Of a DNA stretch of 6,039 nt, positions 1-5,291 are shown piece by piece. A program made the position numbers and the translations under genes. The notes beneath the pieces were generated by a model. The model saw only the letters and a program-made list of their open reading frames with translations. It was not told the DNA's origin and searched no databases. Every line of letters starts with the position of its first letter. The stretch's first letter is position 1. The DNA comes from Nitrospinota bacterium (lineage in GTDB: Bacteria > Nitrospinota_A > UBA7883 > JADGGD01), in the NCBI GenBank assembly GCA_015229165.1, contig JADGCD010000129.1, forward strand, positions 1 through 6,039. Direction: 5' to 3'.

Positions 1-1
1 G

Positions 2-877
2 GGGGGAGGGGAGCCGCTTCTGGCGACCGACTATCTGGCGGAGGTCTCGGGCCTGCTTCTGGCGGAGGCGCAGAAGCGGAGCCGGGACTATGCGATGACC
101 GTCGTCTCCAACGCGCAGGCGGCCACCAAGGGGCGGATCGCCAAACTGATGAAGGCGGGGCTTGTGTCGATCAACACGACGCTCGACCCGAATCACGACG
201 TTTCCCGCCCGCTGAAAAACGGGGCGCCGACGTTTGATACCATCGCGGCCAATCTGCTGGCGCTCCCCCCGGCGGTGTCGGTCATCGTTAATATCAATGC
301 GCGGATGGGGGAGGAGAAGGCGTTCGAGGAGCTGATGGGCCGGATGGCGCCGTTGCGCGACCGCCTGGGGCAGGTCCGGGTGACGCTGGTGTTCGACGCG
401 ATCAAACCGGGGGGGGCGCTGCTGACGTCAACCCCCGTGGGCTATTCCCGCCGGTTCGGGCCGAAGGAGATGGACTATCTCCTCTGGTGCAACGGGATGA
501 TCGACGCCCACGGGTTCCGCCGCAAGTCGACGATCCCTCATATCGGCTGCGAAACCTATATGGCGTCGGAGAACTTTACCCTCAACTTCGCCGGGGAGCC
601 GTCGTTCTGCGGCGGGCTGGACAACATGCCGCAGTACCGGTTCGACCCGAAAAGCGAGGCCGACCGGGCGCGGATCGATTTCCGGCTGGCGAATCCCCAG
701 TGGAAGGGGTTCTGCCAAAAGGAGGGGACGTGGTGCCCCTATCTGCTGTCGTGCTGGGGGGGATGCCGGATGACGAGCGTGACGCAGGGGCTGGACTGGT
801 CGGTGATCAACTGCGAGTACGAGTTCTTCGACCGATGGACGCGCAATGAGTTGCGCAATTGGTCGGAAGAGGCGTAG
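2..877 (+). CDS. Radical SAM/SPASM domain protein (5' partial)
   Basis: The frame is open from base 2 and begins with GGGEPLL, the GGEP motif of radical SAM enzymes that binds the methionine part of S-adenosylmethionine. An ATG at base 95 is therefore internal, not the start. The 291 visible residues lack the N-terminal CxxxCxxC cluster motif, which would lie left of the window. A barrel segment follows (VVSN at about 34-37, then INTTLDPNHDVSRP). The C-terminal part has seven cysteines in SPASM order: C183-x14-G-x4-C203, then C238-x6-C245-x5-C251-x3-C255, then C271. SPASM domains normally bind auxiliary 4Fe-4S clusters, and many such enzymes modify peptides (anSME, AlbA, PqqE types), while others act on other substrates. 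The substrate cannot be told from here, and no precursor peptide is visible. The C238-C245 spacing is wider than the usual CxxC. The stop TAG faces the kinase stop three bases away. The family call is secure and the function is open. Confidence 0.88.
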   Translation, partial: GGGEPLLATDYLAEVSGLLLAEAQKRSRDYAMTVVSNAQAATKGRIAKLMKAGLVSINTTLDPNHDVSRPLKNGAPTFDTIAANLLALPPAVSVIVNINARMGEEKAFEELMGRMAPLRDRLGQVRVTLVFDAIKPGGALLTSTPVGYSRRFGPKEMDYLLWCNGMIDAHGFRRKSTIPHIGCETYMASENFTLNFAGEPSFCGGLDNMPQYRFDPKSEADRARIDFRLANPQWKGFCQKEGTWCPYLLSCWGGCRMTSVTQGLDWSVINCEYEFFDRWTRNELRNWSEEA

Positions 878-880
878 CAG

Positions 881-2539
881 CTACGAGACGGTCTCCTGCG
901 GCGCCCGCCCGTTCTTCCGCTCGGCGGTGAAGCCGCATTGCATCAGGGTGACGGCAAGTTTCTCCGCGTCCATCGGCTTGACGCAGTAGGCCAGCGACCC
1001 CAACGCCATGGCGCGGTTGCGCTTCTCGTCGTCGAACATGGACGACAGCATGATGGAAGGGGTCGACCGGAGGGTCGGGCTTTCCTTGATCTGCGCCAGC
1101 AACTGCATGCCGTCCATGTGGGGCATGGAAAGGTCGGTGATGAGCAGGTCGACACCGTCGGTCTCCTGCAGCTTCCGAATCGCTTCCTGCCCGTCGCCGG
1201 CCTGGGTCACTTCGACCTGGGGGAAGATCTGCATAAGGTTGCGGGCGAGAACTTCCCGGTGCAACTCGTCGTCGTCCACCACCATCACCCGGACGTTCTT
1301 GGGCATGGGGGGGAAGGCGAGCCGGATGACGGCGCCGGGCCCTTCGTGCGAGACGATGTCGATGGCGCCGCCGTGGGCATGCATGATCTCGGCGCACAGG
1401 GGAAGCCCCAGTCCGTTGCCCCGCTCCCCTTCGGTGCCGGGGAAGGAGACCCGCCGCTCGTGGGAGAAAAGGTGCTCCCGCATCGAGACGGGAATCCCTT
1501 TCCCCTGGTCGGCGACGCACAGCGCCAGCGGGTCGTCGCTCTCCCGATAGACCCGAATGACGCCTCCGCGCGGAGAGAACTTGAGGGCGTTTGAGAGGAG
1601 GTTCTGCAACACCTGGTACAGGAGCTGCGGGTCGGCGAAGGCGCGGGTATCTTCGGGCGTTTCGTTGTGGACGACGACGTCCTTGAGTTTCGTCAGCCCC
1701 CAGAGATTCTCGATGACCTTGCTCACCAGCGGCGACACCGCGACCAGCCGCCGGGCGCAACCGATCTTCCCCATCTTCAGCCGCTCGATGTCGAGCAAGG
1801 TGTCGATCATCTTGAGGAGCTGCTCGACATGGCTGGTGATGCCGGAGCAGAGGGTGTCTTCCTGCGGACCGAACCCGCGGGTCTTCAGGTTGCCGTGGAT
1901 CAGCTTGATGGCGCTGATGACCGACGACAGGGGGGAGCGGAGATCGTGGGAGATCAGGGCCAGGTACCGGTCCTTGACGGCGATCTCCTGCGCGATACGC
2001 TCCTTCTCGGCCCGCAGACGCCCCTCGGTGGCGAGCTGTTCCTCGATCTTCTTGACCTTCTCCTCGACCAGCGCCTCCAGCCGCTGGTTGGTCTCCACGA
2101 TGTGGGAGAGGTAGTTGATCTGGTCCTGCTTGAGGCGCTGGCGCTCCAACTGGGCGCTGACCCGGGTGCGCAGGAGAAGCGGGTCGATCGGCTTGAGCAG
2201 GTAGTCGTCGGCGCCGAGGCCGATGCACTTGACCCCCAGGTCGACGGAGTCGTCACCGGTGAGAACGATCACGCTCATGCCGGTCTGGTCGGGGTCGAGG
2301 CGGACGCTGCGCAGCACCTCCTCGCCGCTGACGACCGGCATGCGGATGTCGAGGATGGCGAGGTCGACCTTGTGGGAGGCGATGTGGTCCATGGCCTCCT
2401 GCCCGTCGACGGCGATCAGATAGTGGCAGCCGATCTCTTCGATGATCTTGATGAGGATCTTGCGCTGAATTTCGCTATCGTCGGCGATGAGGACCGTCTG
2501 GTCGGTGATCGCCTTGCTGTGAAAGGGGAGCGCTGCCAC
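881..2539 (-). CDS. Hybrid histidine kinase, REC–HisKA–HATPase–REC
   Basis: This 552-residue protein has no signal peptide or membrane segment, so it should be cytoplasmic. Receiver 1 (about 15-130) has D20/D21, phospho-acceptor D64, T94 and K116. A charged coiled-coil linker (about 128-190) leads to HisKA with phospho-histidine H198 in ISHDLRSPL. The HATPase domain (about 300-410) shows the N box (NLLSNALKFSP, N313/N317), G1 box DQGKGIP (344-350) and G2 box GNGLGL (374-379). Receiver 2 (about 415-535) has D422/D423, acceptor D469, S499 and K521. All catalytic residues are present. The likely role is ATP-dependent autophosphorylation and a phosphorelay, with receiver 1 taking input from another kinase or gating activity. 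The GTG start is forced: an in-frame TAG lies five codons upstream and no other start precedes receiver 1. The ribosome binding site is weak (GAGAG). It has its own promoter, and no HPt or regulator partner is in the window, so the signal and output are unknown. Confidence 0.93.
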   Translation of the reverse strand: MAALPFHSKAITDQTVLIADDSEIQRKILIKIIEEIGCHYLIAVDGQEAMDHIASHKVDLAILDIRMPVVSGEEVLRSVRLDPDQTGMSVIVLTGDDSVDLGVKCIGLGADDYLLKPIDPLLLRTRVSAQLERQRLKQDQINYLSHIVETNQRLEALVEEKVKKIEEQLATEGRLRAEKERIAQEIAVKDRYLALISHDLRSPLSSVISAIKLIHGNLKTRGFGPQEDTLCSGITSHVEQLLKMIDTLLDIERLKMGKIGCARRLVAVSPLVSKVIENLWGLTKLKDVVVHNETPEDTRAFADPQLLYQVLQNLLSNALKFSPRGGVIRVYRESDDPLALCVADQGKGIPVSMREHLFSHERRVSFPGTEGERGNGLGLPLCAEIMHAHGGAIDIVSHEGPGAVIRLAFPPMPKNVRVMVVDDDELHREVLARNLMQIFPQVEVTQAGDGQEAIRKLQETDGVDLLITDLSMPHMDGMQLLAQIKESPTLRSTPSIMLSSMFDDEKRNRAMALGSLAYCVKPMDAEKLAVTLMQCGFTAERKNGRAPQETVS

Positions 2540-2581
2540 GATTACTCTCGGCTAAGGGAATGTGAACGAAACGTACCCATG

Positions 2582-2610
2582 ACAATAGTAATATAATGCC
2601 CTCCCGTCAA
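2582..2610 (-). promoter_or_regulatory. Sigma70-like promoter of the hybrid kinase
   Basis: On the minus strand, TTGACG (2605-2610) is followed by a 17-base spacer and TATTGT (2582-2587). That is five of six and four of six matches to consensus at the ideal spacing. Transcription would begin near 2575, giving a leader of roughly 36 bases before the GTG at 2539. It is the only good promoter match I see in the gap between nhaA and the kinase, so the kinase can be expressed independently of nhaA. Confidence 0.55.
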
Positions 2611-2650
2611 TGGGAAAGGGAGGCAGAGGGGGGCAGGGGTGTCGGTAATC
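2604..2650 (-). terminator. C-rich nhaA trailer, possible Rho-dependent termination zone
   Basis: Just past the nhaA stop, the minus-strand RNA is very rich in C and poor in G (runs such as CCCCTGCCCCCCTCTGCC) until the kinase promoter. I find no GC stem followed by a U run here, so there is no intrinsic terminator for nhaA. A C-rich, G-poor unstructured trailer is what Rho loading sites look like, so Rho-dependent termination is a reasonable guess. Read-through into the kinase gene is the alternative. Confidence 0.3.
2612..2639 (+). other. Potential G-quadruplex motif
   Basis: Four G runs lie on the plus strand: GGG (2612-2614), GGG (2618-2620), six G (2628-2633) and GGGG (2636-2639), with loops of 3, 7 and 2 bases. 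This meets the usual rule of four runs of at least three G with loops of 1-7 bases. It sits directly upstream of the -35 box of the kinase promoter, on the template strand for nhaA and kinase transcription. The motif is plain in the sequence; whether it folds or matters is unknown. Confidence 0.5.
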
Positions 2651-2661
2651 TTTGGGTATGA

Positions 2662-4059
2662 TTAATCGCCAACTCGGCGGCTCCTTATTCGGTGGAGGAT
2701 GCTCAGATAGCTGTAGCCGACGATTCCGGCGGTTACGGAGGCCATAAGGATGCCGATATTGGCCGTCAGGTGGTGCAGGGGATAGTCGCGGAAAGCCAGT
2801 GTGGAGATGAACATCGCCATCGTGAAACCGATCCCCCCCAACATGGCCGCCCCCGCTAGACGGGCCGGATCGAGCCCTTCCGGCAACGCTCCGATGCCGA
2901 GCCGGACCGCCAGCATCGAGGTGGTGAAGATGCCGACGCATTTCCCGAACACGAGCCCCAGAAAGACGCCAAGCCAGACCCGGTCCCCGCTCATGGCGTT
3001 CCACAAAGTGTCGTCCAGCGTGACCCCGGCGTTGACGAAGGCGAAAACCGGCAGTACGAAGAACGCCACCGGCGCCCTCAGCCGTTCGAGGAAGAAGTGG
3101 AGCGGCGTCCCCATGTGGTCGGCGCCCCGCTGGAGCGCCTGCACCAGCGGGAACTGGGCGTCGTCCTCCCGGGGTGTTCCGCCGTCGTTGTGGGAGGCGT
3201 CGTACCGGTCCATGAGATGGCGCATCTTTTCGGAAAAGAGGGCCGGGTGGGTCTTCGAGCGGGCGGGGGTCAGGAACGCGGCGATGACCCCCGCCAGCGT
3301 GGCGTGAATCCCCGACTTGAGCATGACGAACCAGAGACAAAGAGCCAGCAGGCCGTAGAGGGAGGCCCGGCGCCCGCCCGACAGGTTCGCAGCCAGCAAC
3401 AGCAGCGTAAAAAGGCCTGCGGCGCCGAGGTAGCCGACATTGATGTCGTCGGAATAGAAGAGGGCGATCACCAGAACCGAGAGGAGGTCGTCGGCGATGG
3501 CAAGGGTGACCAGAAACACGTACATGGACTTCGGCGCCCGGCTCCCCAGAAGGCTGAGCGCCCCGATGACAAAGGCGATGTCGGTCGCCACCGGTATCCC
3601 CCATCCGTGCGCCTGGGGCGCGGTGGGGTTGAGCGAAAGATAGATCAGCGCCGGGCCGATCATCCCCCCAATGGCGGCGATGAAGGGGAGGGCGGCCCGG
3701 TCGAAACTGGCCAGCGCCCCCGACTGCATCTCCCGCTTGATCTCCAGCCCGATGGAGTAGAAGAAAATCGCCATCAGCCCGTCGTTGACCCAGAGGCGCA
3801 ACGGCTCCTCAAACACCCATCCCCCCACGGTCAGGCTGATGGGGGTGTTGATGAACGCCCCGTAGGCGGGGGCGAAGCCGCTGTTGGCCGCCACCAGCGC
3901 CAGCGCCGTCGCCGAAAGCAGGAAGACGCCGCTGGTGGTCTGGTGGCGGATCAGGGAGTCGAGCGGATGGAGAATGTCCCAGAAGGTCCGCTCCCACGGC
4001 GCGTTGTAGCGTTGGTCCTTGCCGAGGAGCGTCCGCTTCGCCGGATCGGGATGGGTCAC
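2662..4059 (-). CDS. nhaA: Na+/H+ antiporter NhaA
   Basis: This inner-membrane antiporter exchanges sodium (or lithium) for protons in pH and salt homeostasis. From the GTG at 4059 it is 465 residues with about a dozen hydrophobic segments. Family signatures are present: FYSIGLEIKREM early on, PVATDIAF with D160 (E. coli D133), LAIADDL with D190/D191 (the D163/D164 ion-binding pair), GKCVGIF with K373 (K300), and GGIGFTMAMFIS near the end. All ion-site residues are intact. A hydrophilic insert at about 268-320, and GKC in place of E. coli GKP, match the longer Helicobacter-type NhaA. The start was chosen because GGAG stands seven bases before GTG. An in-frame ATG at 4122 would give 486 residues, but it lies upstream of the predicted -10 box, so it is unlikely to be used. 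It appears to be a single-gene unit, divergent from the epimerase gene, with no nhaR-type regulator beside it. Confidence 0.96.
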   Translation of the reverse strand: MTHPDPAKRTLLGKDQRYNAPWERTFWDILHPLDSLIRHQTTSGVFLLSATALALVAANSGFAPAYGAFINTPISLTVGGWVFEEPLRLWVNDGLMAIFFYSIGLEIKREMQSGALASFDRAALPFIAAIGGMIGPALIYLSLNPTAPQAHGWGIPVATDIAFVIGALSLLGSRAPKSMYVFLVTLAIADDLLSVLVIALFYSDDINVGYLGAAGLFTLLLLAANLSGGRRASLYGLLALCLWFVMLKSGIHATLAGVIAAFLTPARSKTHPALFSEKMRHLMDRYDASHNDGGTPREDDAQFPLVQALQRGADHMGTPLHFFLERLRAPVAFFVLPVFAFVNAGVTLDDTLWNAMSGDRVWLGVFLGLVFGKCVGIFTTSMLAVRLGIGALPEGLDPARLAGAAMLGGIGFTMAMFISTLAFRDYPLHHLTANIGILMASVTAGIVGYSYLSILHRIRSRRVGD

Positions 4060-4070
4060 GATCAAACTCC
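4057..4070 (-). promoter_or_regulatory. Ribosome binding site that sets the nhaA start
   Basis: On the minus strand GGAG (4067-4070) is followed by seven bases and GTG (4057-4059), an ideal Shine-Dalgarno spacing. None of the upstream in-frame ATG codons is needed for the protein, since NhaA similarity begins well downstream of this point. Confidence 0.75.
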
Positions 4071-4082
4071 ATGAAGAGTGCA

Positions 4083-4097
4083 GACACGCCACGTGCC
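4083..4097 (-). other. Small hairpin at the 5' end of the nhaA mRNA
   Basis: The minus-strand RNA reads GGCACG-UGG-CGUGUC, a six-pair stem (one G-U) with a three-base loop. The predicted transcription start from the extended -10 box falls at about 4096, so this stem would cap the mRNA 5' end, upstream of the ribosome binding site. It could protect the message or be incidental. Confidence 0.3.
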
Positions 4098-4102
4098 CCA
4101 TC

Positions 4103-4111
4103 ATTATAGCA
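4103..4111 (-). promoter_or_regulatory. Extended -10 promoter of nhaA
   Basis: The minus strand reads TGCTATAAT, a perfect -10 hexamer with the TGn extension that can replace a -35 box. No good -35 match lies 16-18 bases upstream, which fits an extended -10 promoter. The expected start near 4096 gives a leader of about 37 bases before the GTG at 4059. Confidence 0.6.
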
Positions 4112-4133
4112 ACACCGGCCATCCCACTTCCCC

Positions 4134-4162
4134 TTGACGGGGTACCGGACCGATGAAATAGT
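4134..4162 (+). promoter_or_regulatory. Sigma70-like promoter of the epimerase–mlaE unit
   Basis: TTGACG (4134-4139), a 17-base spacer, then AATAGT (4157-4162; four of six matches). Transcription would start near 4169, about 39 bases before the TTG start codon. It lies back to back with the nhaA promoter, with the two -10 boxes about 50 bases apart, so a regulator bound between them could affect both. Confidence 0.5.
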
Positions 4163-4172
4163 AGAAGCAGAC

Positions 4173-4186
4173 GCCGTGCGGACGGC
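4173..4186 (+). other. Small hairpin at the 5' end of the epimerase mRNA
   Basis: GCCGT-GCGG-ACGGC forms a five-pair, GC-only stem with a four-base loop, starting about four bases after the predicted transcription start and ending nine bases before the AAGGAG ribosome binding site. It is short and may be incidental, but its place mirrors the hairpin at the start of the divergent nhaA mRNA. Confidence 0.3.
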
Positions 4187-4194
4187 CCGTGTAA

Positions 4195-4210
4195 AAGGAG
4201 AACGACGTTG
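4195..4210 (+). promoter_or_regulatory. Strong ribosome binding site before a TTG start
   Basis: AAGGAG (4195-4200) stands seven bases before TTG (4208-4210). There is no ATG or GTG in frame between the upstream stop (TGA, 4154-4156) and this codon. The next in-frame start, a GTG at residue 15, would remove the first strand of the NAD-binding fold. The rare TTG start is therefore well supported. Confidence 0.8.
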
Positions 4211-5218
4211 TCCCATACCGAATCGTCGGGGCGCCGCCCGGTCGCCGTCGTGACCGGGGCGTCCGGTTTTGTCGGAAAACGGCTCTGCGAAAAGTTGATC
4301 GACGCGGGATACGAGGTCCGGGGGCTGGTGGCGCAGGAGACCGACGCCTCGTTTCTCGAAGGGCTGGGTGTCGCCCTCTACCGGGGGCGGATGCGGGACG
4401 CCGACGTGGTCGCCGCCATGATGGTCGGCGCCCGGGTGGTCTTCCATCTGGCCGGTATCGTCGGACGGGTCGGAAAGCTCGACGCGGTCTATTGGGACGT
4501 CAACGTCACCGCCACCAAGGAGTTGCTCAAGGCGGCCACCGCCGCCGGGGTCGCCCGGTTCGTCCATTGCTCCACCGCCGACGTCCACGGCGACATCGTG
4601 ACCCCACCCGCCGACGAGGAGGCCCCGCTGGCCGGGCAGGACATCTATCAGGTCACCAAGGAACATGCCGAACGGGCGGTCCTGGCTTCCAACGGAAGGG
4701 GGAGTCTCACGACGGTGGTGATCCGTCCTTCGGTGGTTTACGGGCCCCGCGATCTCAGGCGCTACCCGATGTTCCGGGCCATCGCCAAGCAGGCGTATAT
4801 CATCATCGGCGACGGGACCACGACGATACACCCGCTCTACATAGACGATCTTGTGGACGGTCTTCTGCTGGCGGCCGTAAGCGGAAAGGCTGCCGGACGG
4901 GTCTACCTGCTGGCGGGGGAGCGGGTCGTCACCCATACCGGTCTGGCGACGATGGTGGCGGCCGAGCTGAAGGTTCCTCCGTCGTTCATCTACCGGCCCG
5001 CCGGGCCGGCCCGGTTTCTGTCCATGGTGGTGGAGAAGCTCTTTTTCCTCTTCGGGATGGAGCCTCCTCTCTTTCGCCGGACCATCGAGTTCTTCACCAA
5101 GAACCGGGCGTACGACATCCGCCGCGCCGTCACCGAGCTCGGCTTCGCCCCGAAGGTGACGCTGGAAGAGGGGATTCACCGCACCGTGGCGTGGTACCGG
5201 GAGCGGGGGTTGCTATAA
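4208..5218 (+). CDS. NAD-dependent epimerase/dehydratase, extended SDR (3-beta-HSD-like)
   Basis: This 336-residue soluble enzyme is of the extended short-chain dehydrogenase/reductase class. The N-terminal Rossmann fold has TGASGFVG (16-23), the TGxxGxxG dinucleotide-binding motif, and VVFHLAG (77-83). The catalytic set is complete: S122/T123 in HCSTADVHG, then Y147 and K151 in YQVTK. RPSVVYGP (173-180) and HPLYIDDLVDGL are the usual substrate-side motifs, and the tail (MEPPLFRR, then AYDIRRAVTELGF) resembles 3-beta-HSD and sugar-epimerase relatives. It probably oxidises or epimerises a sugar nucleotide or an alcohol on a lipid-like substrate; the substrate cannot be read from the sequence. 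The length is normal for the class. It has a promoter and strong ribosome binding site of its own, and the MlaE permease follows 73 bases downstream on the same strand, suggesting an operon for envelope lipids. The hopanoid-associated epimerase HpnA belongs to the same broad class, but nothing here shows that specific role. Confidence 0.9.
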   Translation: MSHTESSGRRPVAVVTGASGFVGKRLCEKLIDAGYEVRGLVAQETDASFLEGLGVALYRGRMRDADVVAAMMVGARVVFHLAGIVGRVGKLDAVYWDVNVTATKELLKAATAAGVARFVHCSTADVHGDIVTPPADEEAPLAGQDIYQVTKEHAERAVLASNGRGSLTTVVIRPSVVYGPRDLRRYPMFRAIAKQAYIIIGDGTTTIHPLYIDDLVDGLLLAAVSGKAAGRVYLLAGERVVTHTGLATMVAAELKVPPSFIYRPAGPARFLSMVVEKLFFLFGMEPPLFRRTIEFFTKNRAYDIRRAVTELGFAPKVTLEEGIHRTVAWYRERGLL

Positions 5219-5236
5219 CGCCCAAGCGCCGCTCCC
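5199..5236 (+). repeat. Inverted repeat spanning the epimerase stop codon
   Basis: GGGAGCGG (5199-5206) is perfectly complementary to CCGCTCCC (5229-5236), giving an eight-pair stem with a 22-base loop that contains the epimerase stop TAA (5216-5218). A competing smaller hairpin inside the loop is possible. No T run follows, so it is not an intrinsic terminator. It may act in mRNA processing, 3' protection of the epimerase message or partial attenuation before mlaE. Confidence 0.4.
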
Positions 5237-5291
5237 CGCCCGGTCGCCGTTCAGGTAGAATAGAGCGGCTTTCCCCAACGGGCGAACGGTC

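Noticed and set aside
95..877. A complete 260-residue gene starting at the ATG at base 95
   Set aside because: The same frame continues upstream to base 2 and encodes the radical SAM GGEP motif, so the ATG is internal to a longer protein.
1667..2596. Long plus-strand open frame (309 residues) antisense to the hybrid kinase
   Set aside because: It mirrors the kinase codons, is dominated by D, L, V and G, and resembles no family I know. The kinase on the other strand has every catalytic motif.
2592..2597. Perfect TATAAT on the plus strand between the kinase and nhaA
   Set aside because: No -35 match stands at the right distance and no plus-strand gene follows; both neighbours are on the minus strand.
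3097..4074. Long plus-strand open frame (325 residues) antisense to nhaA
   Set aside because: It is rich in R, G, E and P, has no recognisable motif, and lies wholly over a clear NhaA gene. Such frames are common in GC-rich DNA.
4060..4207. A lithium or sodium riboswitch of the kind found before some nhaA genes
   Set aside because: The predicted leader is only about 37 bases, with one small hairpin and no room for a pseudoknotted aptamer. A much longer leader from an unseen promoter would reopen the question.
3809..5179. 456-residue minus-strand open frame across the epimerase, the divergent promoters and the start of nhaA
   Set aside because: It would cover two promoters and two well-supported genes, and its composition (R, G, P, D, H) is that of a shadow frame.
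5256..5261. TAGAAT as a -10 box for a separate mlaE promoter
   Set aside because: There is no -35 match at 16-18 bases upstream and no TG extension, so co-transcription with the epimerase gene is simpler.
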